Notes: generated by a model not told the origin, from the sequence alone. A DNA stretch of 64,000 nucleotides from JABWBH01 sp964526695 (GCA_964526695.1 CAZGJA010000091.1:82036-146035); one strand, 5' to 3'; counted from the first letter of the stretch, positions 22,869 through 31,691 are shown. Made by a program: numbers and translations.

Positions 22869-25292
22869 TCACCTTCCTTCCACGCCTTCGCTCTCCAGCC
22901 GGTACAGCGTGCGGGGCCGCCCCTCGGTCGCCAGGGCGTCGATCGCCACGTCGCCGCGCTGGACGAGCGTCTCGATCAGCTCGCGGAAGCTCTTGGCGTC
23001 AATCTTCATGCGTTTGAGCAGTACGTGGTGCGGGAGGGTCCGGTCCGGGGCATCCCGCAGCTTCTTGAGCAGCCGCAGGCAATGGGCATGGAACGGGTTG
23101 TCGGCCACGTGGCCGGCGGCCTGGTACAGCATCCGCCGGACCTGATGGGTGACCAGCCGTGAGGCCCAGCGGGCGGCCTGCGCGCCGATGCGCGGCTCGC
23201 GGTGGTTCTCACTGACGGCGTAGACCAGGGCGAGCTTGCGGGCCTGCTCGCTGACGCGACCCCAAACCGTGGTGCTAACGGCGTCCTGGGCGGACTGGGC
23301 CCTGTTGTACTCGGCGTCAGCTTCCTCACGGGTTTCGGCAAGCAACCGTCGCGCGTCCTCCGAATGCTCGACGACGGCCGGCGATGGATGAGATTCCGCC
23401 AGATTCCCGGCGCCGGCCCGGAACTCCGCCCACCATTTCGCGGTATCGAGGATGCGCGAGGGCAGCTCGCGGATCGACGATTCCTGACCGCGGCGCTGCT
23501 GACCGGCCTCCAGGATGAGCATGCGGGCGAAGAAGCCGTTGGTCAGCATCCGCTCGGAGAGGGCCTCGTAATAGTGGTTGGGGATGGCCGTACCGAAGAG
23601 GACCAGGCACGGCTGGTCGATGACGCCGGGGTAGTCCTTGCCGGCCTTGCGGCGCATGGGGTAGACGCTGTTCGATGAGGAATACAGCGTCAGCAGCGTG
23701 CTCATCATGGTCTCGTAGCGGGCGTCGCGGGCCTTGTTGATCGACTGCAGGATGCCGTCGATCTCGTCGGTCTGCACGAGCATGGCCGGATCGGCGAACA
23801 GCGCGTCCTGGACGGCCTCGCCCGAGGCCATGCGCTCGCCGAGGCATCGTGTACAGCCCACGGCGTTGAGGATCTGTGTGTTGACTTTCCGCGGCGCATC
23901 CTTGCCGGCCGAGGAATGGGCCAGGGCCAGGACGTAGATGTTGGTCCGATTGTCGCCGGGGTCGCGCACCTTGCGCCCGGCCAGGAACGCCTGCAGCGCC
24001 AGCGCGCCGCCGAACGCCAGGGCTTGATTCGGGTACGGGGCGCTCTCTAGGCAGTAGTCCATCACCTCGCCGATGAAGCCGGGAATCCGCAGAAGCTCGT
24101 TGGGAATCGGCCCGGGATCGGGAGGCTGGATGTCTCCGGGGCCGGCCGGCGCATCGCGCGGTCGGACGCTGAAGCTGGACAGATCTACGTCACCGGAGTC
24201 GACGGGCGGCGGCTCCCAGCCCGGGTCCAGCGCTTTCCGAAGATCATGCCACGTGTACGCCTGCCCGCGGCTGTGCTTGTTGCAGTAGGCCAGCTTGCCG
24301 TTGTTGCCAATAAGAACGGCGATGTCGGAGCCGCCCGTGGAGACGATCTCGGGATCGATCGGGCAGCGTTCGAGTAGAAGCAGCGTCTTGTTTCCGTTGC
24401 GGCGCTCGCCCTTGACAGCCACGCCGCGTCCTTCGAGCCAGGCCCGCACGCCTGCGGGAGTGCAATCGAAACGAGCAGCGTCACTGGCGGGCACGACCGA
24501 GGCCCGTGGTGCGTCGGCGTGGACCCTTGCGGTTTCGGCTACGGTTCGTAGCAGATCTTCAGGCACGACAGCGAGCGTGCCGGGAATGTCGATGAATTCG
24601 GATCGCCGATGCGGACGGTCCTCAAGGCCGGCGACACCGCGCAGCTCATCCCCCTTGCGCGCCGTGGTTCCGACGATCTTGACGATCCGCGCCGCGTTAT
24701 GAACGGAACGATCGACTGCCACATGGCCGTCGCTGAAGCGATCGGCGAGCGCCGCCAGGATGGCCTTCACCAGGCCGCCGTCATCGGCAGGAAGGTTGAT
24801 GCGATAAAGAAGGTGAAAGCCGTTCCCCGACATCACCTGGAGGGGATCGGGCCAACCGATCGATCGCAGGTGGTCTGAGACGCAGCGGGCGCGCTCGTGC
24901 GCCTGCGCCAACTCAGCTTCCGTGGAGCTGATGCCGGCGGGCCGGACCGGGTCCACGTCGATGAGCAGCCAGCGCCGCAGGACGACGTCCTTGTCCGAGG
25001 TGGTCTCGCGGACCCTGGACTTTATACGGTTCGCGGCGCGAGCCAACAGCGCCGGGGCGACGGGGCTCATCGTCACGTACATACCCGGCGCGATCCTCGA
25101 CTGATCCAATTCGGCAATCGCGGCGACGGCTGCATCCAGGGTTTCGTGAGTGAAATACCCACTGCACGTAACGGCGTAGCGCGCATCCTTGCGTTCGCGG
25201 CATTCCGGCGCGCGAACCTCGAACACGTCCCCCGGCTGAAACAGCAGGGAGAGGAAGGCGCGGATCGCAGAGGTATCCCCGGAGTGCTTCAT
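22869..25292 (-). CDS. Primase-polymerase (AEP) fused to DUF3987 helicase-like domain
   Basis: 807 residues. The N-terminal third has archaeo-eukaryotic primase motifs: LLIDVDPVRP (motif I, ~110), SGNGFHLLYRI (motif II, ~155) and AVDRSVHNAARIVKI with GTTARKG (motif III, ~195). The C-terminal half is DUF3987-like, with a degenerate P-loop near ALAHSSAGKD, QTDEIDGIL and LFGTAIPNHYYEALSERM. These proteins prime and probably unwind at phage and plasmid origins. The start codon touches the stop of the upstream helicase gene, indicating coupling. Together with the helicase, resolvase and recombinase genes it forms the replication module. Confidence 0.85.
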   Translation of the reverse strand: MKHSGDTSAIRAFLSLLFQPGDVFEVRAPECRERKDARYAVTCSGYFTHETLDAAVAAIAELDQSRIAPGMYVTMSPVAPALLARAANRIKSRVRETTSDKDVVLRRWLLIDVDPVRPAGISSTEAELAQAHERARCVSDHLRSIGWPDPLQVMSGNGFHLLYRINLPADDGGLVKAILAALADRFSDGHVAVDRSVHNAARIVKIVGTTARKGDELRGVAGLEDRPHRRSEFIDIPGTLAVVPEDLLRTVAETARVHADAPRASVVPASDAARFDCTPAGVRAWLEGRGVAVKGERRNGNKTLLLLERCPIDPEIVSTGGSDIAVLIGNNGKLAYCNKHSRGQAYTWHDLRKALDPGWEPPPVDSGDVDLSSFSVRPRDAPAGPGDIQPPDPGPIPNELLRIPGFIGEVMDYCLESAPYPNQALAFGGALALQAFLAGRKVRDPGDNRTNIYVLALAHSSAGKDAPRKVNTQILNAVGCTRCLGERMASGEAVQDALFADPAMLVQTDEIDGILQSINKARDARYETMMSTLLTLYSSSNSVYPMRRKAGKDYPGVIDQPCLVLFGTAIPNHYYEALSERMLTNGFFARMLILEAGQQRRGQESSIRELPSRILDTAKWWAEFRAGAGNLAESHPSPAVVEHSEDARRLLAETREEADAEYNRAQSAQDAVSTTVWGRVSEQARKLALVYAVSENHREPRIGAQAARWASRLVTHQVRRMLYQAAGHVADNPFHAHCLRLLKKLRDAPDRTLPHHVLLKRMKIDAKSFRELIETLVQRGDVAIDALATEGRPRTLYRLESEGVEGR

Positions 25293-26968
25293 CAGAATGG
25301 ACAGTCGTCCGGACGGACGGACGCCGGTGCTGGAACTTGTTCCTCCTCCGAATCCGGGCGAGGGGGTTTCTCGCCCAACCGATAGGCCACAACGTGGTCG
25401 AACTTCTCGCCGGGCTTATGCTCGACGGTCACGCTGAGCGTGAGCGCCACGGCACCGGCATGCGAGAAATCGACGGCGTCCTGGGCGGTTGCGGGTATCG
25501 GGTCGGGCGACCGAGCGCGCCACCAATGCTCGGCCTTCTGGCGCGCGAAGCCTTCGTGCTCGAAACACACCCATTCGCTGACGTACTCATTGAACCCGAC
25601 GCGGTAGTCCACGCGCATCGTCCGCGGCGCATCCGTCGGCGCGCCGCGCTTTGTGTGGACGCTGTAGAACACATCAGTGACTTCGTGCTCGGTGCGCGTA
25701 ATCTGGTCGGAGAGGATGCCTTCGGAAGACGCGGTGGATGCGTGCTTCTCGCGCTCGCGCGGTGGGAACGCGTGCCCGCACGCCGGACAGGTTGTGTAGC
25801 CCGCGGCGATCAGCTCGAGACATTGGGGGCATTCCTTGGCTGGGGCATCGCCGTTGCCGCTGTAATTAGATTCGGTGACGCGCATCGCATCGACGGGCCC
25901 GTGACGCAGGACGTTTCCGCCGAAGTCAAGGACCAGGGCATCGGTTTTGCCCGGGTGCAACCGGAACCCACGCCCAACCATCTGGTAGAAGAGACCCGGC
26001 GACATCGTCGGACGCACCAGCGCCACGCAGTCGATGTTTGGCGCGTCGAACCCCGTCGTCAGCACGTTGACGTTGCACAAGTACTTCAGCTCGCCGCCGC
26101 GGAATCGCTTCAGCGTCACATCACGTTCGAACGGTAACGTCTCGCCGCAAACAAACCCGCACTCCAGGCCGTGACGCTCACCCAATACGCGGCAGATATG
26201 CTCGCCGTGGCGCACGCCGCTGGCGAAAATCAGCACGGACCTGCGGTCCTGCGTGTGCTCGATGATCTCGCGGCAGGCGCCCAGGACGAGGTTGTCGTCG
26301 TCCATGAGCTGCTCGACCTCATTGGCCATGAACTCGCCGGCGCGGACGTGGAGCCGGTCGGTGTCGGGCTTGAGGCTGCCGGCCTTGGTGCGCAGCGGGC
26401 ACAGGTAGCCCTGTACGATGAGCTCGCGGACGCTGATCTCGTAACAGATGTGGTTAAGGACGTTGTCCGGCGCGCAGATGGTGCCGGACTTCATGCGGAA
26501 CGGTGTCGCCGTCAGGCCGACCACACGCACGTTGGGGTTGATGACCTTCAGATCCGCCAGCAGCGTGCGATACATTCCTTCGCCATCGGGCGCAATGAGA
26601 TGGGCCTCGTCGACGAGGATCAGGTCGACAGGCCCGACGTCGCAGGACTTCTCGTACACGGACTGAATGCCAGCGATGGTGACCGCGTAGCCTAGATCCC
26701 GGCGCTTCAGCCCCGCAGAATAGATGCCCAAGGGCAGATCGGGCGCGGTGGCGCGCAGCTTCTCCTCGGCCTGCTCCAGCAGCTCCTTCACGTGCGCCAG
26801 GATAAGCACCCGCCCGTTCCAGACCTGCACCGCGTCGCGGCAGATCGTAGCCATCACCGGCGTCTTGCCGCCGGCGGTGGGGATGACGACGCAGGGGTTG
26901 TCGTCGCGCTCGCGCAGGTGCGCGTACACCGCATCGACAGCCTCACGTTGATAGGGTCGGAGGATCAA
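25292..26968 (-). CDS. Superfamily 2 DEAD/DEAH helicase
   Basis: 558 residues. Walker A PTAGGKT (~residue 31), DEAH box LILVDEAH (~117), GLTATPFR motif III, LIFASGVRH, TTGFDAPNIDC and QMVGRGFRLHPGK (motif VI), so all SF2 motifs are present. A zinc ribbon (CPQCLELI ... CPACGHAF) follows and then a C-terminal extension with a nucleic-acid-processing look. The start is a TTG at 26968 with GGAG eight bases upstream, five bp from the divergent start of the rightward gene. It probably acts in replication or recombination of the phage genome. Confidence 0.85.
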   Translation of the reverse strand: MILRPYQREAVDAVYAHLRERDDNPCVVIPTAGGKTPVMATICRDAVQVWNGRVLILAHVKELLEQAEEKLRATAPDLPLGIYSAGLKRRDLGYAVTIAGIQSVYEKSCDVGPVDLILVDEAHLIAPDGEGMYRTLLADLKVINPNVRVVGLTATPFRMKSGTICAPDNVLNHICYEISVRELIVQGYLCPLRTKAGSLKPDTDRLHVRAGEFMANEVEQLMDDDNLVLGACREIIEHTQDRRSVLIFASGVRHGEHICRVLGERHGLECGFVCGETLPFERDVTLKRFRGGELKYLCNVNVLTTGFDAPNIDCVALVRPTMSPGLFYQMVGRGFRLHPGKTDALVLDFGGNVLRHGPVDAMRVTESNYSGNGDAPAKECPQCLELIAAGYTTCPACGHAFPPREREKHASTASSEGILSDQITRTEHEVTDVFYSVHTKRGAPTDAPRTMRVDYRVGFNEYVSEWVCFEHEGFARQKAEHWWRARSPDPIPATAQDAVDFSHAGAVALTLSVTVEHKPGEKFDHVVAYRLGEKPPRPDSEEEQVPAPASVRPDDCPF

Positions 26969-26973
26969 GTACG

Positions 26974-27684
26974 ATGCTCCGGCGGTGTCCTGCGATGAGT
27001 CAGTTGCCCGATGACATTTCGTATGAGCGATGGGTCGAGCACGTGTTCAATCACCCGGTTCTTGACCCGGCGTGGTACTTCCACCTCGATAGTGAACACG
27101 AAGAAGAGTGGGATTCGAAGGCCGATCCGGCCCGAACCCTGGCCCACCTGACGTGTCTGTTCCGGCAGCCGGCGTTTCTGATCAGACGGTTTTCGTGCGC
27201 GCAGATCGACCAGGGGCTCGGGTATCTGGTCTCCCCATCCTGCTCGAGCCACATGTTCTCGCTGTTGGAGACCTCGATCCCGTGGGAAGAACGTCGCGAA
27301 TGCATCGAGGCTATGCACACGCTCTATTCGGAGCTGATGGCCCCCACGTACGGCGATGTCCTGGGGCACCTGGAAAACTCGACGACGCCAGAGTTGCCTC
27401 ACAACGCCTGCTACATGTGGTGGGATGTTATTCCGTTGTATGGGGGCATGAAGCACGCCGATCGGGACCAGATCAAGGATGCGGTCCTGCACGTGTTCTC
27501 CAAAACACTCAAGCTCACTTCGGAGGCCTGTTTGGAAAGCGTTCTTCACGGCTTGAGTCACTGGCGTATGTATGCACCCGATCTAACCGAACCGATTGTG
27601 CGGACGTTTCTCAAGTCGCGGCCAGCGATCTCCGCGGCTTTGCGTCGCTATGCGAAGCATGCTGCGATGGGACTTGTTCAATAG
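26974..27684 (+). CDS. Unrecognised cytoplasmic protein, probable cargo
   Basis: 236 residues; GGAGG lies 10 bp upstream of ATG 26974, while a second ATG at 26995 has no such site. The sequence is helical and rich in aromatic residues and His/Cys (DISYERWVEHVFNHPVLDPA, ECIEAMHTLYSELMAPTYGD, CYMWWDVIPLYGG). It ends with AISAALRRYAKHAAMGLVQ. No signal peptide, membrane helix or known catalytic motif. Composition is AT-richer than its neighbours. It is rightward and overlaps the 3' end of the leftward gene at 27611, consistent with a recent insertion. Similar orphan proteins occur in immunity-type loci, but I have no evidence for that here. Confidence 0.55.
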   Translation: MLRRCPAMSQLPDDISYERWVEHVFNHPVLDPAWYFHLDSEHEEEWDSKADPARTLAHLTCLFRQPAFLIRRFSCAQIDQGLGYLVSPSCSSHMFSLLETSIPWEERRECIEAMHTLYSELMAPTYGDVLGHLENSTTPELPHNACYMWWDVIPLYGGMKHADRDQIKDAVLHVFSKTLKLTSEACLESVLHGLSHWRMYAPDLTEPIVRTFLKSRPAISAALRRYAKHAAMGLVQ

Positions 27685-28003
27685 CGCCGGAATCCGCAGT
27701 AAAAAGAGGGTTCGCTGGTAAACCAGCCGGTACTGGCTGATCCTCGTTCGCGTGCTTCCGCAGCCGCTCCGGCACCAGCAGGCTCAGGAGCTCCTCGCGC
27801 GTGCCCATGTGCCGCAGCAACCGCTTGCCCGCGTTGCGCAGCGCGACCTCCACGTCATTGAAGACATCCATCGCCTGCTGATCGTGTACCCGCTCGCTGC
27901 GCGTGGCCGGCCGCTTCTCGAACCAGTCAGCGACGACCACGTAGCGCAGCGCCGCGCCGATCAGCTCATTCGCAAGCACGTTGGGATCGACAGGCTGGTG
28001 CAT
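27611..28003 (-). CDS. Phage protein of unknown function
   Basis: 130 residues from ATG 28003, overlapping the RusA gene end. The N-terminal 85 residues are orderly and helical (ANELIGAALRYVVVADWFEK, NDVEVALRNAGKRLL, EELLSLLVPERLRKHA). The last ~25 residues, beyond GLPANPLFTADSGA, are encoded antisense to the end of the cargo gene and have no fold-like features. I suspect that the original stop was displaced by the cargo insertion. No family recognised. Confidence 0.5.
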   Translation of the reverse strand: MHQPVDPNVLANELIGAALRYVVVADWFEKRPATRSERVHDQQAMDVFNDVEVALRNAGKRLLRHMGTREELLSLLVPERLRKHANEDQPVPAGLPANPLFTADSGAIEQVPSQHASHSDAKPRRSLAAT

Positions 28004-28347
28004 GGCATGACTTCGAGACTTACATCCACTCGCCCGCCCGACGCCACCTCGCCGCGTTCGACGAGCAGCCGATCGATCTGCTCGTCCGTGACGAACACCC
28101 CGGCGTGCTGCAGGGCGTCCAGCACCGCCTTCAAACGGTTGTCGATGTCGAACTTGCGCCCATCTGGCGGATGAAGAACAAGCCGAACATCGAGCCGGCC
28201 GCCAAGCGGCGGGGCGCGGTAGCCGACGAGGGCACGGGTAACCGCCTCGCGGTACGCGCGACCCTCGCGGCTCAGCAGCATCCGACCGCGCCACGTCCGC
28301 CAATAGTGGTTCACGCTCGGCGGCCAGGGCAGCGCCAGTTCGATCAT
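27961..28347 (-). CDS. rusA: RusA-type Holliday junction resolvase
   Basis: 128 residues with GGAGATTACGG before the ATG. It shows the family's N-terminal PWPPSVNHYWRTWRGR and the catalytic Asp cluster FDIDNRLKAVLDALQ (~residues 68-82), followed by GVFVTDEQIDRLLVERGEV. RusA cuts four-way junctions during phage recombination and before packaging. The gene overlaps the next leftward gene and follows the DUF669/Sak4 pair, placing it in the recombination module. Confidence 0.88.
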   Translation of the reverse strand: MIELALPWPPSVNHYWRTWRGRMLLSREGRAYREAVTRALVGYRAPPLGGRLDVRLVLHPPDGRKFDIDNRLKAVLDALQHAGVFVTDEQIDRLLVERGEVASGGRVDVSLEVMPCTSLSIPTCLRMS

Positions 28348-28410
28348 CCGTAATCTCCATTGAGCATCCGTGCTCGCAGTCCACTTGCGCTGCCCCGGCG
28401 CACCGATCGA

Positions 28411-28866
28411 CTACCGCTGCCAGGGCGCTTTCCCGTTGGTGGAAGCGAACACCGGCTTGGGCGCGGCCGCGTCCTTGCGTTCGTAGCCGGTGATGACGTT
28501 GGCCATCTCGCCGGTGTCCTTGCGCTTCTTGAGCCCGAGCGCGATGACCAGCGGGATGTTGTGCAGCTCGATGCTGTCCTTGGGCGCCAGGATCCCCACG
28601 GCGCGGCAGATCGCCGACAACTCGCTGCGCGCGATCCTCACCGTGGTGGCGTTGGCGTTGTCCAGGTTAAGCCGCGTCCACACCACGCGGCCCTTGTTGT
28701 CGCCTTCCAGTATCTGGAGCGTGAGCTGGAGGTACTGCGCGCCCCCGGTCTTGGTGGGCTTCATCTGGCTCTCGGTGATCACCGCCAGGTACTTGCCCGC
28801 GGGAATCGGCGGGAATGAGAAGTTCGGGTCGACTTCTTGAGCGTTGAATCCATTCAGGTTCGGCAT
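28411..28866 (-). CDS. DUF669-like single-strand DNA-binding protein
   Basis: 151 residues, ATG with AAGGAGAG upstream. The pattern PNFSFPPIPAGKYLAVITES ... YLQLTLQILEGDNKGRVVWT ... FNL-type NLDN, and GILAPKDSIELHNIPLVI corresponds to the DUF669 family, which occurs beside phage annealing ATPases and is thought to bind ssDNA through an OB-like fold. It starts 3 bp after the stop of the Sak4-like gene, so it is co-transcribed. Role inferred from family and neighbours. Confidence 0.75.
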   Translation of the reverse strand: MPNLNGFNAQEVDPNFSFPPIPAGKYLAVITESQMKPTKTGGAQYLQLTLQILEGDNKGRVVWTRLNLDNANATTVRIARSELSAICRAVGILAPKDSIELHNIPLVIALGLKKRKDTGEMANVITGYERKDAAAPKPVFASTNGKAPWQR

Positions 28867-28869
28867 GGG

Positions 28870-29652
28870 TTACTCTCCTTGCGTTTGCGGGTCTTCAGTC
28901 GTTGTGGCCGGCACTTCACCGCGCACATACGCGGCGAAGATGCGGTAATCCAATGGAATCTCGTCGGGCAGGCCGAGGCGGTTCTTCGCCACGTGCGCCG
29001 GGCGCTCCGTCGTGCGGAGGATGCGCTCGCCCTGGCCGATGCCCTGGACGCGCAGGCGATCGAACGCTTCCTTCGTGGTCTTGGTGTGGACCTTGTACGT
29101 GGCGAAGAGCACCTCGTCGCACCACTGCTGGACCAGCGCTGAGGCCAGCTTCTGGAGACGCGGGCTATAGCGGTCGTAGGTGTCGGTCTCGGGATTGGCG
29201 AACTTCTCGATCTGGGCATGCGCCAGCAGGACGATCGTCATCCCCCGCTCGTTGCGCAGGGCGTCGAAGCCCTGAAGGATCTCGCGCCACTGGGTGAGCG
29301 CGAACACGTAGCTCTTCCCGTAGGGGATCTCCTCCATGCTCTTGACGCCGTGGGCCTCGCAGACGTCGACCCAGATGAGCCGCTCGAGCCAGTCGAGGCT
29401 GTCGACGACGAGCGTGCGAAAGGTGTGCTCTCGCGTGAACAGTTCACCGAGCGCCGCCAGGACGTCGCGGTAACGCAGCGCGAGAGGGAAGCGCTGACAA
29501 TCGATGTGCGCCAGGCCATCTTCGGTCTGGATGAAGATCGGGGCTTCGGCCATCGAGCCGAAGGTCGATTTTCCAATGCCTTGTGTTCCATACAGCAGCA
29601 CGCGCCGCGGCGCCACCACCTTTCCGCTTTGAACCTGATCCATCAAACTCAT
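28870..29652 (-). CDS. Sak4-like recombination ATPase (AAA_24)
   Basis: 260 residues with GAAGGAGG before the start. Walker A GTQGIGKST (~residues 23-31), LVVDSLDWLERLIW (Walker B, ~83-97) and TIVLLAHAQIEKF (~150) define a RecA-like core of the short Sak4/AAA_24 type. Such proteins catalyse single-strand annealing and strand exchange in phages together with an SSB-like partner, here the adjacent DUF669 gene. Upstream lies the PD-(D/E)XK nuclease, giving a nuclease-annealase-SSB set. Confidence 0.78.
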   Translation of the reverse strand: MSLMDQVQSGKVVAPRRVLLYGTQGIGKSTFGSMAEAPIFIQTEDGLAHIDCQRFPLALRYRDVLAALGELFTREHTFRTLVVDSLDWLERLIWVDVCEAHGVKSMEEIPYGKSYVFALTQWREILQGFDALRNERGMTIVLLAHAQIEKFANPETDTYDRYSPRLQKLASALVQQWCDEVLFATYKVHTKTTKEAFDRLRVQGIGQGERILRTTERPAHVAKNRLGLPDEIPLDYRIFAAYVRGEVPATTTEDPQTQGE

Positions 29653-29758
29653 GCTCTTGCCTCCTTCTGATTACCCTGTGAATCCGGGCCCGAAGCCGAC
29701 GGGGTCCCGTCCCGTCCATGGGACACCGACGCTTAAGCCGCCCGCTTCGGGCCCGGAG

Positions 29759-30592
29759 TCACAGGCGCTCGATCAACCTCAGCCCCTCGAACCGCGTGAA
29801 CCAGTTGCCTGTCTCGCGGCAGACCTTCAGATCGCGCAGGGCGTGTTCGTTTTCGAGCTGCGCCTCATCCAGCGCGCGCGGCGCGAGTTGCCAGACGCCG
29901 CCGCGGAAGGGCTCGCGCTTCTCGATGGCCACGATGTGCGCCGGGAGGATGCGCCCGCTGACCCGCGCAACGAGCACGCGGTAGAACGCGACCTGGTGGA
30001 CGTAGCCGAAGGCGCGGATCGCCGCCTCAAACGTGTCGATCTCGTCGCAGGTCTTGAGGTCCACGATCCCCCGGCCGGGAACGGGATTGACCCAGTCGAT
30101 CCGCGCCTGGCAGCGATGCCCGGCGTATTCGCAGCGCACCACGCCCTCCGCGACACCCTCGGAAAACAGTTCCCTGGCGAAGAGATGCTCGCGCACCGCC
30201 GCGGCCATCTGCTCGACCAGCGCCGCCTGCGCATCGCTGAGCACGGGCTTGCTCTGCTTCCCGGCCCATGCGGCAAACGCATTGCTGTTCGATCGGAAGG
30301 GCTTGCCCGTCTTGGCGTTGACGGGTCCGCCGAAGGCGAACTCGCGCTCGTAGCGCTGCCGGCCTTCGAGAATGAGCGTGTGTCCCGCGCGCCCCACGAG
30401 GTAGAACGAGGCGTCGCGTTTGCCGACCAAGCCCAGCTCCATGCGGTGGTAGAGCCGCGGGCAGAGACGAAAGTCCCGCAGCGCATGGGACGTCACGTGG
30501 TCCTTCGCCCTGGCGTGGTAGACCTCCGCCGGCTCGCGAAGGAGGAAGCGCAGGTCGAGTCGGCTCGCGTCCCCTTGAAGCGTGGTGCTCAT
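29759..30592 (-). CDS. PD-(D/E)XK exonuclease (RecE/Cas4/DUF3799-like)
   Basis: 277 residues from ATG 30592, which overlaps the preceding stop (ATGA). The core shows HALRDFRLCPRLYHRME, then RCEYAGHRCQARIDWVNP (catalytic Asp), GRGIVDLKTC (Asp...Asp-x-Lys) and FEAAIRAFGYVHQVAFY (Gln-containing helix), the order of the PD-(D/E)XK fold in PDDEXK_1/DUF3799 proteins. Four Cys are spread over the protein; an Fe-S cluster is not evident. It likely generates 3' ssDNA tails for the Sak4-like annealase. A much longer frame upstream to 31417 is not coding. Confidence 0.78.
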   Translation of the reverse strand: MSTTLQGDASRLDLRFLLREPAEVYHARAKDHVTSHALRDFRLCPRLYHRMELGLVGKRDASFYLVGRAGHTLILEGRQRYEREFAFGGPVNAKTGKPFRSNSNAFAAWAGKQSKPVLSDAQAALVEQMAAAVREHLFARELFSEGVAEGVVRCEYAGHRCQARIDWVNPVPGRGIVDLKTCDEIDTFEAAIRAFGYVHQVAFYRVLVARVSGRILPAHIVAIEKREPFRGGVWQLAPRALDEAQLENEHALRDLKVCRETGNWFTRFEGLRLIERL

Positions 30593-30951
30593 AGACCGGC
30601 CTCCGTAAGCTCCCGCTCGGCGACGTCGTGCGGAGCGAGGCGCTGGCGCAGCGCGTGGGTGTCGATCCGCAGGGGTGGCGCCTCCCGGCGTCGGTTCTGC
30701 TCGACGACAAACTCCGCAATCCACGGGCGACTGGTGTAGAAGCGCCGCCCGATCGACACGTAGCGCAGCTTCACCGTGCCGTGAGCCACGCCCTTGCTGC
30801 ACCAGCGCCAGATCACCGGTCGCGAGGGGCGCTTCCCGCGATGGTTCTTGGGAAAGAGCTTGGCAGCGCTGTCGAGGTCGATAAGGTCTTCCACGGGGGG
30901 GTCGATGGAAAGCCCCGTGTCCAGACCCGGTTCTCGTTGATGAACACTCAT
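30589..30951 (-). CDS. DUF1580-like DNA-binding protein
   Basis: 120 residues. The middle reads LIDLDSAAKLFPKNHRGKRP followed by PVIWRWCSKGV and LRYVSIGRRFYTSRPWI, the pattern of planctomycete DUF1580/excisionase-type winged helices that recognise DNA. The N-terminal 25 residues look disordered; a later start is possible. It is encoded just downstream of the GTGGTGCA repeat cluster and overlaps the exonuclease gene by 4 bp. It may be the excisionase or an early regulator. Confidence 0.65.
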   Translation of the reverse strand: MSVHQREPGLDTGLSIDPPVEDLIDLDSAAKLFPKNHRGKRPSRPVIWRWCSKGVAHGTVKLRYVSIGRRFYTSRPWIAEFVVEQNRRREAPPLRIDTHALRQRLAPHDVAERELTEAGL

Positions 30952-31034
30952 GTTCTCGCACCTGCCTTTTTTCCACGCCTGCGGGCCTCATCGTCCGAGG
31001 TCCGCGAACCCCGGTCCCTCTACCCAAGGGCGTG

Positions 31035-31162
31035 GTGGTGCATGGGTGGTGCACTCGGTGGTGCAGGCGACGCTCAAACCACGGGCTTTTCTCCGGGGAA
31101 AACCACAATGGAGTGGTGCACGAGTGGTGCATTCGGTGGTGCATGCACCACTTTTGCACCAC
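31035..31162. repeat. Cluster of eight GTGGTGCA repeats (iteron or operator array)
   Basis: Direct copies of GTGGTGCA start at 31035, 31046, 31058, 31113, 31124 and 31136. The two triplets have identical internal spacing (11 then 12 bp). Two inverted copies start at 31144 and 31155; the first forms a 16-bp perfect palindrome GTGGTGCATGCACCAC with the sixth direct copy. The array lies in the 218-bp gap between the HTH gene and the DUF1580-like gene. One turn-of-helix spacing fits cooperative binding by a protein to one DNA face. Confidence 0.85.
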
Positions 31163-31169
31163 CTTGGGG

Positions 31170-31691
31170 TCAGGCACCGGTGTCGTCCGGTTCCTCGAGA
31201 GAAGGGTAAGGGCGGGATCGACTCGCAGGCCGCTCCCGAACAGCCATTCGTCGGGCCCGCTGGATTTCCGCCCAGCGACCGACGGTGGTGTGGTGCACGC
31301 CCAAGGCCTCGGCGATCTGCCGGTTGGACCATTCGGGATGATCGCGCACGAGGATGATCGCCCGGCTGACCAACACGGCCTTCGGTTCACGCTTGCAGGG
31401 CGAATGGCGCTGCGCACGCGGCGGAGGGGCCTGGTCAGGATCCAGGCAGATCGTGGACGGGATCTCGGTGACGCCCTGAGCCCGGTGTTGGCGGTATTCC
31501 GCCTCGGGGATCAGCCGGGGACGGCCCTCCTGGTCGACGACGGGGACGAAAGGCAACTCGCCGCTCAACACCGCACGAAGGGTATTCGCGGCTGCCGAAT
31601 CAGGGCTGGAAACGACGATGGAAGCGTCGGCCGATGGCCGCGGGTCCGGCGTAGGCTGCGTCGATCCGCGCGCATAGTCGCTGGGGTTCAT
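31170..31691 (-). CDS. HTH phage regulator
   Basis: 173 residues from ATG 31691 (a second ATG at 31742 would add 17). The C-terminal part has a clear helix-turn-helix, RQIAEALGVHHTTVGRWAEI (~residues 130-150), preceded by SRAIILVRDHPEWSN and followed by an Arg-rich tail. The N-terminal ~90 residues are Ser/Pro-rich and likely flexible, with TLRAVLSGELPFVPV in between. It is the first gene after the integrase on this strand, directly abuts the repeat array and follows a promoter-like sequence, so it is the best candidate for the regulator (or initiator) acting at that array. Confidence 0.65.
   Translation of the reverse strand: MNPSDYARGSTQPTPDPRPSADASIVVSSPDSAAANTLRAVLSGELPFVPVVDQEGRPRLIPEAEYRQHRAQGVTEIPSTICLDPDQAPPPRAQRHSPCKREPKAVLVSRAIILVRDHPEWSNRQIAEALGVHHTTVGRWAEIQRARRMAVRERPASRSRPYPSLEEPDDTGA

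Noticed and set aside
29759..31417. Exonuclease frame extended upstream to 31417
   Set aside because: The added part crosses the repeat array and the DUF1580-like gene; the ATG at 30592 has the expected overlap with the upstream stop.
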